Under the pieces are notes generated by a model, which had not been told where the DNA came from, ran no database searches, and saw nothing but the letters and a program-made list of their open reading frames with translations. From Diplolepis rosae (lineage: Eukaryota > Arthropoda > Insecta > Hymenoptera > Diplolepididae): a stretch of 64,000 bases of DNA. Below, piece after piece: positions 1 through 10,526 of this stretch. The stretch is from NCBI GenBank assembly GCA_030998225.1, contig JAPYXD010000717.1, positions 2,193,501 through 2,257,500 of the forward strand, read 5' to 3'. The stretch's first letter is position 1. Each line of letters opens with the position of its first letter. A program made the position numbers and the translations under genes.

Positions 1-2
1 TT

Positions 3-950
3 CAACACTTTTCGCGGTATCAGCAGCCGAGCTATCGCGATCCGGAGGAGAAAAATTTTAGCCTTGAAGGACGTTCTACTCCAAATGGACTAAAGTCTAC
101 GAACCCCGCGCAAGACCCAGATGAAAGGCTCAGCGATTTCGAAAATCCGGTGTTTGAAAGTAACCTCGACCAGCAACAACAGTATACACAAAATGTAAAA
201 TTCAACCCCTATCAAAATTCCTCAATGCATCAAAATTATAACCATCGCCAATCTAACCATAGCCCCGATTATAGAATAGACTATCGGCAACGTGAAGAAT
301 TAGGTATGCCAAAATCAACCGATTTAATCAATGCATTTACAGAACATGACAATGTGAAAGAATGTGAAACCACACGCTTTGAAAATACCCTAAAAAGTAT
401 CTCAATTTTAGATTCTGCAGTTTCTGCGAACTCCATCACGAAAAATCTTTTAGGGAAATCCGCAAGATCGAATAAAGTCAGAGTAAAAACTAAAAAGGAA
501 GACTTTATAAGAGAAGAAAAAGTTATAAAAGAATGCAGAAAACGAAAAAGAAGTACTTCGGATCCTCAAAGTGAAGTCCCTTTGGCTCTGAAAATAGTAA
601 AAGCATCAACCCTATTAAATACTACTATTCCCAGGACATCACTTACTGGTTATGAAAATACTGCGAAAGTTACAGAAGAATCGCAAGATGCGTTAGTAGA
701 ATCACATAAGCATTATAAATCGCAAAGTATTCACACGCATCAATCAAGCGTCTATCCTACTGCATCACCTGAAACTGACATTCAAACGGCTTGGTCTACG
801 CCTGACCTCGCTAAAGCACTGATTATTGACATGCCTATGGAACTGAAAAAAGGATACAACCAACAACTTAATCCTAAAATCCACGGGTTGTTCTGGACAC
901 AGTCGCCACTCCAGCGCACACTGGAAATGGAGCCATGTGGTATTGGTTAA
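3..950 (+). CDS. Unknown basic protein, 5' end outside window
   Basis: The frame is open from the first bases of the window to a stop at 948-950, so this is the C-terminal ~315 residues of a longer reading frame or a last exon. I do not recognise it. It starts Q/N/H/Y-rich, has a strongly basic stretch in the middle (KECRKRKRS, a plausible nuclear localisation signal) and ends in a short hydrophobic tail. No zinc knuckle, protease or polymerase motif is visible. It lies on the same strand and upstream of the broken envelope gene, so it could be an accessory or gag-like ORF of the same retroelement. It could equally be a host exon. Coding character is supported only by length and lack of stops. 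Confidence 0.4.
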   Translation, partial: QHFSRYQQPSYRDPEEKNFSLEGRSTPNGLKSTNPAQDPDERLSDFENPVFESNLDQQQQYTQNVKFNPYQNSSMHQNYNHRQSNHSPDYRIDYRQREELGMPKSTDLINAFTEHDNVKECETTRFENTLKSISILDSAVSANSITKNLLGKSARSNKVRVKTKKEDFIREEKVIKECRKRKRSTSDPQSEVPLALKIVKASTLLNTTIPRTSLTGYENTAKVTEESQDALVESHKHYKSQSIHTHQSSVYPTASPETDIQTAWSTPDLAKALIIDMPMELKKGYNQQLNPKIHGLFWTQSPLQRTLEMEPCGIG

Positions 951-2520
951 GTGACATATGATCAATTTCCGGATATTATTATGACTCCCAGGCAATAATG
1001 TGACATGAATAACTCATAAAGTGTATATGTATGATAATTCTTACCTATTTTTACGATTTTCCTAACGTATATTTGAAAGGTAACGTTCACAATAATTTTG
1101 TAATCCTTTCACTGCTAATTGGAGCATCTGCCTCACACAGTGAAATTGTTTACTATTATTAATTGTCGATCATGCCTTATTTAAGGTAAAACTAAAAATT
1201 CAATTATTGATTTAATTAACAGTGAATTCTCAATTCCAAAAGAGTATTTTAAGCGGGTACAGCTATCATTTGGCAAGACTTAAATCTTGAGTTAAGTTAA
1301 ACAATTCTTCAAATAATTTTTGGACCTTTAATACACTAAATACTTCATAATAGTAAACGGAACCAAAAATTTATTTGTTATACAGAAGTTATTTAAAAAA
1401 AAAAAAAAATCAAATTCTAGTAATAAAACTATACTTCTTTGTCTTGATGAATACAGCCTTTCAAAGTAACGTTAGCTTAAACTAAACTTCTAACTTTAAA
1501 AGTTATCTCCAGATTATATAATATTAAAATTTTAGACTTAATTAATTATAAGATCTAATAATTATAACTAACATATCTATAAATTATTTATTCAAATTAC
1601 TAACTAGTCACTTTTCAGCTCTCAACTGTTAATTTCTTTAATAGTCATTTAAGATGTTAGTAATATGATATGCAAATCAATTTTAATTTTAAAATTTCCG
1701 CGTTTCAAAATTAAGCTTATTGAATAATCAGTAAGATGGCAATAATGTGTAATATATAGTGTTATAATATAAGAATTTCATGGATAAGAATTGGCTGATA
1801 TTCCTGGAATTCCGTTGAACAAGATCATCATAAAATAGTTTTTCTGCGAAATTCTATTAGTGTTCAAGGTAATATCCTCAATTCTAATAATATTCGAATC
1901 CACAATTTTCTTATCGTGTTTTCTTTTAATGAAAATAACTGTGTCAAAATTCACTTATAAAACACAAGGATCCTAAAAAAACAAAGTGGTTCAATGCATT
2001 ACCTTCTAACTTTCGCATAGCAAATTTTGACGGAAAATGAGTAAATTCAGATTGTGTATCCACATTGCATATTGTACTATCTAACATATTATATATTATA
2101 GAAACGTAATAAGCTATTCTTAAAATTAGTAAATTAAAAAAAATAAGAAAAAAGCGTTTTCATTGAAAAATTGTATCTCAATTATAAAATTATTAAATAG
2201 AATAATGATATATATTATTTGTATTATATGTATTATATATATAATATGATATAATTCTAACAATTTCATACTGTTATTAAAACTGTACGACCAATAGTTC
2301 ATACAAATAAAACATGCGAATCGATTATTAGGTAAGTTTTTTTTAAAAAATGTTTCAGGTACATAATATATCAATTTTGTGCGACAATAAACATTGACTA
2401 AATTAATTGTTGGTAGCTGAATTTTCCAACGACAATCTAACAGAAATCCTTTCCATGACATCAAAATATTTATATAATTTTCTGAATGTGCAGGTGCGGA
2501 ACAACATTTTCAGGAGACAT
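951..2520. other. AT-rich stretch without recognisable gene
   Basis: About 1.6 kb of very AT-rich sequence with short A and T runs (for example 1395-1409). No ORF of interest, no clear repeat and no splice-bounded exon was recognised on either strand. Confidence 0.6.
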
Positions 2521-2526
2521 GGATAA

Positions 2527-2877
2527 TTGATGAAGCAATGCTTTGTATTTTCATACACTCTAGAAATTCCAGCACAACATAAGAAGCAACCTTCTCAGCA
2601 TTCAGCAAACCCAAGGCTATTTCCACCCTATTTCCAGACAACCTGGATGATGACCCAAGCCCCAGAAAATCAACGGACGCGAAGAATGGAAATAAATATA
2701 CTCAAACACCCAGACGAACTCACTACGGATTTCACTAGTTTGCCGTCTGACCATTCGCGACCGTCAACTACTGGCATCCCTTCAGCATTCCCTACAACTT
2801 GTGAAATGCCCAGAGTAACAAGCATTGACAGTAGTAAAAACGTGCACATCAGACATAGTAAAAGCAGAAGCAAATAA
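2527..2877 (+). CDS. Short P/S/T-rich ORF, uncertain
   Basis: A 116-codon ORF with no recognised domain, rich in Pro, Ser and Thr and with few hydrophobic residues. It runs into the start of the envelope remnant in another frame. It may be the degraded N-terminal part of that envelope gene or a chance ORF; nothing in its sequence decides between these. Confidence 0.25.
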   Translation: MMKQCFVFSYTLEIPAQHKKQPSQHSANPRLFPPYFQTTWMMTQAPENQRTRRMEINILKHPDELTTDFTSLPSDHSRPSTTGIPSAFPTTCEMPRVTSIDSSKNVHIRHSKSRSK

Positions 2878-4134
2878 TATTCATCAGGACTTAAACAAGA
2901 AAACTCAACAAATCCAAATCATTCAAAAAGAATTAAATGAAACTATCAACAAAATAGAATCGCAAGGACAATACTGGAATGATTACATGTATTATGAAAA
3001 AAATGATGCAATGGTCAACACATTTGGAACTAAAATTGGAAAATTTATATGAAATAATAAAACAATTCATTAAAATAACAGAATACGCACGAGAAGTCAA
3101 ATTACACCCTTCGGCAATTTCCAAAGTCCAACTACAAGAAGTAATCACTGAAATACACACTAAAATGGAAGATTACGAATTTCCGATTCCTACTTCACAC
3201 ATTAGAGTGGAATTACTTTCACAAATTGGCAAGACAGACCTGAAAATTAAATCTGGAAAATTACTAATATCAGTAGACATTCCATTGCAAGATAGAAAAG
3301 CACTACAATTATATAAAATTTACCCATTTCCGGTGTTCCAAGACATTTCAGGAAACTACAAGAGCCATCTACATTTCGCCAAGAAAACAATATATTGCCC
3401 TGACAGAAGACGAAAGAAAATTCTTTTTGGCAGATAAAGAGTACTATGACACCTGCCAGAAAAAACACAAAAAATTCAGTTTTTTGGAAACATATTCCAT
3501 CCTTAAACGCATGGATATTTTCAACTAGAAAACCAGAGCCAATCAGCATCACCTGCAAAAGGGAAGAACAGAAAAAGGACATATTACAAATTCAGGAATA
3601 TTAAGATTAAGTGCAGGGTGTATTGACAGAACGGAACATACAACTTTAATTGGAACTAAAATAAACGTAAACTCAGAAGAATTTATCTACAACCCCGGAT
3701 TTTCATTGAACATATCAGAAATTTCCCCAATAATCTATAAAACGATGCATATTCCTACGATAACATCATTTTTTTGGGAAACAGAAAATGATAAAAAATT
3801 AAAAAATCTGCATACGGAAGAATCACTCTCTACCATAGAAGAACAACTTCTCAACATGGAAAACAATCACTATAGACACAAACTAACCCAAAAATATTGG
3901 CTAGGAGGGTCCATTATCCTAACCTTATTAATAATAACAACAGTAATGTACCTCACACAAGGAATAATCCGTAAAAACTGTGAAACCTGTAATAATAAAA
4001 ATATAAAAACAAAAAGAAACCAAGAGGAAATAGAACTACAACCCCTTTCGGTAGACAACCAAACAAACACAGAAGAAATTCACCCCCTTCCAAGAGTATT
4101 AACAATCCCAACAACAAATGTTAGAATTGCATAA
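2825..4134 (+). pseudogene. env: Errantivirus/baculovirus-F-like envelope gene, broken
   Basis: Remnant of a class I-type insect retroviral envelope gene spread over three frames (2825-3052, 2979-3437, about 3440-4134). The first part is a helical heptad-like region. Next comes the family signature in which a hydrophobic strand is followed by LYKIYPFPV, then a C-terminal part with a GILRLSAGC-type Cys motif, and in the last ORF a hydrophobic segment at about residues 66-85 that looks like the transmembrane anchor, followed by a basic cytoplasmic tail. This order matches Env of gypsy-type errantiviruses and its relative, the baculovirus F protein. At least two frame changes and an in-frame stop near 3530 make it non-functional as read. 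A purine tract follows 36 bp after the stop. Confidence 0.65.
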
Positions 4135-4170
4135 ACAAATGCAAGTCGTTGAGGACAACGACACTTTTAA

Positions 4171-4182
4171 GGAGGGAGGACA
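4171..4182 (+). other. Polypurine tract candidate after env
   Basis: AAGGAGGGAGGA, preceded by a T-rich run, directly downstream of the envelope stop. The identical purine string precedes the 2.26-kb LTR at 9117. It may be an old second-strand primer site whose LTR has been lost or is too diverged to see, or an internal (central) polypurine tract of element 1. Confidence 0.4.
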
Positions 4183-6500
4183 AGTACCCAAGTAGACAAA
4201 AATTTTTGCCAAAAATCATCCTGAATTACGATACATCATTACGGATACAACCAGGAAAATACAATAAATAATCATGGAACATAATGGCAGCTATAATAAA
4301 ATAAAAATCGAAGCAACAGAGGAAAAAGAATAAGGATCATAAAAAGTACGAAGAGTTTAGCCGTAGCAAGCTAACAAACCATTCCCACTTGAGAAAGAAA
4401 TTAATCACACCCACCGAGAGCAACCATAATGAATTATAATCCAATCACATAAAGAAATGCAATGTGACACCTTACTGGACGCAGCGTATCACTAGCAGTC
4501 GAGACTCCCGACAACATGGCCAGAGCGTAACTTGAACCGCCCAGCGATAAGAAGACTCGCGGCCGCCTGCAATGAATCATATATACTAAGCAGTTCTCCT
4601 GTACCTATATGAATGCCTATTACAAGTTCTTTATTAGACTTGCCAAAAACCCACACGGCAGCGGGCCTTATACCAATGGATGCACCGACAAGATGGTTAT
4701 CATTATCAAAAACTCAATGGCAGCCCCGCAACAATGGCCACCTAAAATACAAGTATTATTGGATATGCCACCATCATGGAGGCACAAGTGTGATACATTT
4801 AGGTATGCAGAACAGCGAACTCCACATACGGTATGCTATCCGGTCAGAAAATTTTTAACGAACAATCAAATTCGGGAGATTCCATTAACATTAATTGAAT
4901 AATATCCGCGAAGAATAAAATATGTGCATTGCTATATATCCATAAACCTTTAATTATGTAAATCAATCAGAATTGAGCCACATAACTAAGGGTTTCTCCG
5001 AATTATAAGGGCACATATCTCCATTGATAACAGAATACTAGAATTAACAGCAGCGATATTTCGAGTAATTGATTAATTAACTATTTAATGGGATAAGGCC
5101 AAATTTTGTCTAAGAAAAATATTTACGAGCATGCCGTTATTGGTAAAATCGGGTAACAACAAAACTTAACCACGAATTTTCAATTATAAATTGCCCGATT
5201 TGGCCAATAAATGAGCTCGTGCCAGCCAAATTAACCTAGAAATAAGCAACAAATGGAAATCACTAAAATAACTACATAATGGATTTCCAGAATTTGGATT
5301 ATAATCAGACTATAAGTTAAAAATGGGTAGAATTTTGTAAAATATCAATACTTTTAAGAAAATGTTTTAATTTTAATTACACAGAACTAAGTTAACATTT
5401 TGGTCAACTGAAGTTTTATGCAGTGACATGTAAAAGAAAATTTTTTTAGCAGAACTATAATTTTATGAAAAATTTTATAAAGACTATTTTACAGCTTCAT
5501 AAGATTAAGAAAATTCCAAAAGATTCAGGGCAATTTGCAATTTTAAATACCTATAATCAAAACATCATGAATAACATCAAATTGTGTTAGCTTTGTAAAA
5601 TAGAAATTTGGAAGTTTTCAAGAGTTTCTAGCAATGTTCAATTATATTAACTAGTGAGAGACACAAGTTTGATGTTCTTTCTTTTGATCAAGAAATAATG
5701 TCGATAAAATTGTGAATGCATTGTGAGTATCTATGCAACGTCATAAATGCATATACAATTTCGACATACTTAACGAACACTTACAAAAACAAGGCATGGC
5801 TTTTAACCACTACCATGAAAGCTTCAGGGAGATGTAACAGCATGAATGCTCCTCAATCTTTATGCTACCCTAATACAGCTATATCAACACGGCAACCAAA
5901 TTCGGGTGGTCCTGTGTCGAAATTGATAGAATTCATTTTGCAATTTTAAAATACCTATTGATTAAAACCCTGTACTCCCTCAATCATGTGTCTCAATCGA
6001 TTTTAAGCCGCATAATTTTGGGTCTCCACATGCGTGTGTATGCACATATGTGTGTCTGTGTGTGCACAGGTGTGTAAGGGGCCAGCTATCACATGCCAAT
6101 AAGCCCAAGTCGCGAATCATGAAAATTACAGTTAGAAACTAATCAATAGGATATAATCGGTCCTAACGATTTTTGGTATAACTTACAATTTCAAAACTAT
6201 CCAATAATAAATACAAATACAACCAAGGAATAGATATAGCAGAAGCAAAATAGTTTTATTGTTAAAAATGATGATATTTTGTTTTTCTTTATTATTATTT
6301 AATTTTATTTATGGTTTATTCAAATTATATATATTATATCTATTTTGTAAAATACTAAGGAAAGGGTAAACCAAAACGCTGTAATAAGAGAAACTGGCAG
6401 AAGGGAGAGGGTTCCCGCCTAAAAGAAAAATTAGAATACAACAACCCCTCTGCCAGTCTCTCAGGCGATTTCCTTGTTTTGACATGTTTAATTAAAGATA
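4183..6500. other. No recognisable gene; GT-rich patch
   Basis: About 2.3 kb without a convincing gene. A 97-codon ORF at 4609-4902 and a 77-codon ORF at 5716-5949 have no recognisable domain and are probably chance. A TATA-like string (ATATATACT, about 4579) sits upstream of the first. A GT-rich low-complexity stretch occupies about 6028-6077. Confidence 0.5.
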
Positions 6501-6507
6501 AAAAGAA

Positions 6508-6895
6508 GGTATTTAAAGAATTTGAAAATCTTTCTGTGGAAAATTTCAAACTCAACTAATTAATTTGAAATCATTTACAGCCGCAAGGCTGAGCCATTAG
6601 GCGATATAAGGAGATCTTCCTGTGGAGAAGGAGATGTCGGACGCCTGTGTAGCTCAGTGGTTAGAGCAGTCGACCGGCAATCGAAAGACCTGGGCTCGAA
6701 TCCCAGCGCAGTCGAAAGCGTCATTTTTTCCACAGAAAGATTTTCAAATTCTTTAAATATTGAATTTATTTGCATTATTTGCTATATAAGAGTTTGAAAT
6801 TGTCTACGAGGACACCTGTCGACAACGTATCCTATCTGATACGCGACTAATGATCTTCCGATAATGCAGGCAGTGACAAAAATTTCAAACTCAAC
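6508..6895. repeat. tRNA-derived SINE and its tail copies
   Basis: A tRNA-like head is followed by a tail that reads TTTCCACAGAAAGATTTTCA and ends near 6765. The same tail occurs in inverse orientation at about 6508-6545 and again inside the gag gene at 33641-33739. The sequence at about 6855-6895, around the string CAGTGACAAAAATTTCAAAC, is the reverse complement of the distal part of that gag insertion. This is an interspersed family present at least twice in the window. Confidence 0.6.
6643..6714 (+). tRNA. tRNA-like fold (SINE head, anticodon GGC)
   Basis: The 72-nt segment folds as a cloverleaf: acceptor GCCTGTG against CGCAGTC (one mismatch), D stem GCTC/GAGC, a four-pair anticodon stem with loop CCGGCAA, and a perfect T stem CTGGG/CCCAG. 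The A box (TAGCTCAGTGG) and B box (GGCTCGAATCC) of a pol III promoter are present. The implied anticodon GGC (Ala) is normally absent in eukaryotes, and the unit is embedded in a repeat, so it is most likely the head of a SINE and not a working tRNA gene. Confidence 0.55.
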
Positions 6896-7037
6896 TAACT
6901 AGTAAAAAGAAGGTATTTACAAATTTATATGGTACAACTAAATAAGTATAAAAAGCGAGTAAAATTAGCCCTAACTAGAAAATAGATGATATAATAATAC
7001 AAGCACTTAACGCTAAGATACAACTATTTTAACTAAA

Positions 7038-7719
7038 TTAATAATAATCCCCCACATCTTCTTCTCCGGACGACCTTTCCTCAGCTGGCTGCATTGCTGA
7101 AAAGGAAAAGAAAACATTAAAAATCAGCACCTGAGTTAGAGAGCATTTCAAGTCATTCAGAAACAGGAAAACTACACTTACCAGGGAGAACTACAGGACT
7201 CGACCCACACCAACAAGGAGAACACCCCCGGCCAGAGTGGAGGAATCTGCCACACAGGCAAAACACCCCTGCAGCTCCAGAATTCCTGAAAACAACAGCA
7301 GAAAGGAAGAAATTAGGACAATGATATTATACTAAGACATGAATACCTAGGAAAAACTGTGACTTACCCCAGGCAAACAGCAGACGAAGGAGGCCAGTGA
7401 ACGCAGTTTCGCGCTGCACGAGTAGTCTCGTGGGCATCCACAAGTGACAGCAGTTCCGCTGCTCGTTCACTGGCCAGCTCTTGGTGGATCATAGCCACCT
7501 GCTCGAGGGAAGCAAGGCGATGAGCCACGAAAACGTCATTTTGGGCCCTACCCTGGCTCGGACCCCCAGCAGTGCCCCTAGCACGTCCAACATAAGCCGC
7601 CCGGCTACAGCGTTGACCCTCAAACAGGTGGTTGGCAATCTCAGTTCCCAAGAGCCTGACTTTGGCCAAGAATAACCCGGGTCGACACCGCAGCTGTCTA
7701 CGAGGACGACCATGTACAA
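7038..7719 (-). CDS. 3' exons of spliced antisense gene in element 1
   Basis: Three exons joined by canonical GT-AG introns on the minus strand: 7719-7368, 7285-7182 and 7096-7038, each donor being GTAAGT and each acceptor TTTCAG. One reading frame runs through all three (entry phase 1, then phases 2 and 1) to a TAA at 7038-7040. The first exon gives an Ala/Arg/Glu-rich helical stretch, the second a compact Cys cluster (CLCG..GCSPCWCG), and the last ends acidic (GEEDVGDYY). No known family recognised. It lies just upstream of the LTR of element 1 and runs antisense to it. The preserved frame over three exons argues for a real gene; the join to upstream exons is unresolved. Confidence 0.55.
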
Positions 7720-7792
7720 CTGAAACAATAAAAACAAATTAAAAATTCTTAAAACAGAAGCCATTTTGGGGAACACAACCCGGAACACACAC

Positions 7793-8299
7793 CTAGGCGA
7801 AATCAACGAAATATCCATGCAATTTCAAAAGGTCCTTAGCTGCTAGGATTTGCCGTTTTAGGACAACGGTCGGCACACGCAATAAAACTCCGTACCGTCG
7901 GCAATCAAGTTCCCGAACCAGGGTGAAATCAGTTTCTTTGACCCGCAACCCTAGTTCATTGCGACACAGCGAAACTATTAAAGGTATCGCTGCACTAGGA
8001 GAAACGCGCCAAAACGCGAACTGATACACTCCCAGGAGGTCTTCGATCTCCGAGAGCCAGAGCTTCATGCTATCCCGGCATGAGGCGGCACCATTGGAGA
8101 CAGCCACGGGGGCTGTTTCAACCGCGGGCTCACCTTCACCGACCGGCCCTAACAACGACAAATCAAAGTCAGACACGCTTTGAACCACCGAGTCACACGT
8201 TGATTCCGTTACATCACTATCAATTATCGACGTGGGAACATCAAAACATTCCGCGAGGAAAGACTCAAAAGAGTCGGTTTGACGTAATGAACCCGACAT
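7793..8299 (-). CDS. ORF of antisense gene in element 1 (168 aa)
   Basis: Starts at an ATG (8299) just after a polypyrimidine/CATAAG acceptor-like site and ends in TAG directly against a GTGTGT donor-like site; the next exon starts at 7719 after TTTCAG. The protein is Ser/Asp/Val-rich and acidic in its first half, with a hydrophobic predicted alpha/beta C-terminal half (GVLLRVPTVVLKRQI and a terminal LLKLHGYFV). Family unknown. The stop exactly at the exon edge may be a nonsense change, and the phase does not fit the next exon (0 versus 1), so either the gene is damaged or this ORF ends here naturally. The C-terminal half weakly resembles that of the minus-strand ORF at 50403-51089. Confidence 0.45.
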   Translation of the reverse strand: MSGSLRQTDSFESFLAECFDVPTSIIDSDVTESTCDSVVQSVSDFDLSLLGPVGEGEPAVETAPVAVSNGAASCRDSMKLWLSEIEDLLGVYQFAFWRVSPSAAIPLIVSLCRNELGLRVKETDFTLVRELDCRRYGVLLRVPTVVLKRQILAAKDLLKLHGYFVDFA

Positions 8300-8390
8300 A
8301 TCTTAAACGCACTTATGAAAAAAAAAAATTTTTTTTACTAGCAACCGGTCAGAAGCACTGCACTTAGAGAAATGAACAAGGAGTACTTAC

Positions 8391-8697
8391 CACCAGTCTC
8401 AGGAACCACAGAAGATCCCCTCTTCAAGTGCAGGTGGTGGCCCTGATCAATGTAATAGTCCTCGTAGGACATGGTGACGGAGCTAGAGCTGGATGTATCG
8501 CTGTCCATGATTACAAGAAAACTGACGGTGAAAACAAGCAGATGGCCCTGCATCCAGCACATAACATCACTATAAAGCCCTGGATCAGCTATAATTTCCA
8601 CCAAGACGAAAGCATGAAACCCAGGTGCACCACGGCAAAGTAAAGGATCCAAAACCGCCATGTCAACTTCTACAGAAAATTGACTCACGGCAGCCAC
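8391..8697 (-). CDS. Upstream exon of antisense gene, Ser/Tyr-rich
   Basis: Reading frame on the minus strand that ends at a GTAAGT donor (exon end 8391, phase 1). An internal ATG opens MDSDTSSSSSVTM followed by an acidic-aromatic and then His-rich stretch. It lies between the 9016-8972 exon and the 8299-7793 ORF. Coding status and exact 5' limit are uncertain; it may be 5' untranslated in part. Confidence 0.3.
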
Positions 8698-8971
8698 AGC
8701 ATGGTATCACTATCCAACATCTCTGGAAAATGACATCATTTCACGTCAGCTGAATCCTCGGGTAACAAATTTCTCAGGATGAACAAAGCCTAAGCGAAAG
8801 AATAAAACACCAAAAACGCCGCGTCTGATTAGGACGAAAATTATGTCATCCGATGAAACCATCCATAAGCAGCTGCAGTATAACATTACTACTTGTAGAA
8901 ATAGAAGAATACAAAATTAAAAAAACAATGCTCTTATGACAATCGGAAATAAGAAGATCTGCTGAACTTAC

Positions 8972-9016
8972 CTGGGATACCTGGAGCCTCCACGCATCAC
9001 ACGCACAACAAGCCAT
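8972..9016 (-). CDS. Candidate first exon of antisense gene
   Basis: ATG at 9016 followed by 15 codons (Cys-rich, MACCACDAW) to a perfect GTAAGT donor at 8971. Read straight on to the nearest acceptor (ATACTGCAG, about 8880) it soon meets a stop, so it may be a leader exon. It sits about 100 bp from the LTR of element 1, a position from which an antisense promoter in the LTR could drive it. Confidence 0.25.
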
Positions 9017-9103
9017 CGAGGCAAGACGCAATCACTGATCAAAAACGGAATTCGCTTAAACCCGAAAACTCCTATAATTTTCATCGGGGACGATGATTAT
9101 TCT

Positions 9104-9115
9104 AAGGAGGGAGGA
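9104..9115 (+). other. Polypurine tract of element 1
   Basis: AAGGAGGGAGGA immediately before the LTR that starts TGTTACGTCCCGG. A purine run at this place is the usual primer for plus-strand synthesis in LTR retroelements and shows that this LTR is the 3' copy on the + strand. Confidence 0.7.
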
Positions 9116-9602
9116 CTGTTACGTCCCGGTAACATTAAATTTTATAATTTTAATTATTGCCCCTGCATATGAGCAATACGTAATACACAAGCGTAAATAA
9201 GTACTAAATACTCTTTAAATTTAGTCTTATGGTAATTACTACCTGGACCGGGTAACTGTTCTACGGAGGTAAACTAATGCGCTACCTCACATCGATAAAT
9301 CGGCTCGACACTTGGTAACAAGTGATAAAGAAGAGCATCGGTCGGTCCATATGGTAATTACCCGCGCGGTAATTAGTCAGTGAATCATGCCACGCGTCGA
9401 TAATATAGTGATGCAGCGCTAGTGACCTGACGAGATGGTAACAGGTTACTGGCATGGCGCCACTAACATTGACTAATTACTGTTTTAATTAATAATTAAT
9501 ATACCATCCCTGTTAGTATTTAAGCATACAATTATTACTTATATTGATAAAAATAATTTATTAATTAATCTTAAACCAGCCACAAATAAGAAAACATGTT
9601 AT

Positions 9603-9652
9603 CACAAATATTGATTGATTGATTATAGAAAATCAATCAATCAATCAATTAT
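9603..9652. repeat. Small palindrome of TGAT/ATCA units
   Basis: ATTGATTGATTGATTATAG is followed at once by AATCAATCAATCAATCAATT, giving a perfect hairpin-forming inverted repeat in the U3 part of the LTR. Confidence 0.7.
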
Positions 9653-9843
9653 AGGCTGTAACACATAAACTATAAGCTACAACTAGGTAGATGCAGGTAT
9701 TCTTAATCATACCTGGCTTTACTTGTTGATTAGAAATAAGAATAGGTAAGAGAGAATAGAAGGGATATAAAATCCAAATTGCAGATCAACATCGACCAAT
9801 AGTAATAGACCGTGGTGGGAGAAAACATAGATCTTTGATCGAA

Positions 9844-9921
9844 CGTGACTTTATACAGAATTGCGCCAAACGTGACTTTATACAAATTTGCACGGCGCGT
9901 GACTTTATTCAATTTTGCGCG
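9844..9921 (+). repeat. Three 27-bp direct repeats upstream of LTR TATA box
   Basis: CGTGACTTTAT starts at 9844, 9871 and 9898, a period of exactly 27 bp, each followed by a diverged AATTTGCGC half. Their position 40-115 bp upstream of the TATA box fits an enhancer array. Confidence 0.75.
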
Positions 9922-9957
9922 ATCCACTCCCACTGCAGTCACTATTGGAAGATCCAA

Positions 9958-9968
9958 TAATATATATA
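9958..9968 (+). promoter_or_regulatory. LTR TATA box
   Basis: TAATATATATACC with a CATTAAGTTCC initiator-like string about 30 bp downstream. A closely similar block (AATATATAAACCCCAGATTC) recurs at about 62911 next to the repeats at the window end. Confidence 0.5.
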
Positions 9969-10526
9969 CCCCAGATTCACCACTGGAGGTTTGTCATTAA
10001 GTTCCGAACAGTTGTACGGTTGTTAGGTCTGGACCGGTAATTCAACGTCGTGAGCAGACCCTTCGATAAACGTAAGTCTCATTGGATTTCTATGCGCAAC
10101 TCAACATTCGGTACTTGGTAAATAAAATCCTTGGTCCTTAAGTGGTGCAAGTCCGGAAACCGTAGTGCTAGATAGTTCCTTTGGATTACGTGTATCGTCG
10201 TATTTAGTCGTGTCGGTTAATAGTGATTTATTTCTGAAATCGGGACGAACTAACCTATCTTATTAACAAGTGCATGTTTGATTCATTTCTCGTGTACTCA
10301 ACAAGATACGTAAGCGGATAATTGATCACATCAGTTGCTGGTGGACTTGCATCCCTTACACCATACCTCCTGCAAAATTTATCGTTGTTTTGCTACCTCA
10401 CGGAGACTCAAACGAAACTCAACTATCCTGCAAGGATTTGTGCGCGCTGACTTGCAATAACAGGAGTAATAAACGACAATTCTCTCTTTTGCCCTCTAAT
10501 TTAAGAGGTAGACAAGTAAGTTATAT

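Noticed and set aside
4609..4902. 97-codon ORF as a gene
   Set aside because: No recognisable domain, overlapping ORF of similar size in another frame, and no context supporting translation.
6643..6714. Functional tRNA-Ala gene
   Set aside because: Acceptor and anticodon-stem mismatches, an anticodon not normally used, and location inside an interspersed repeat.
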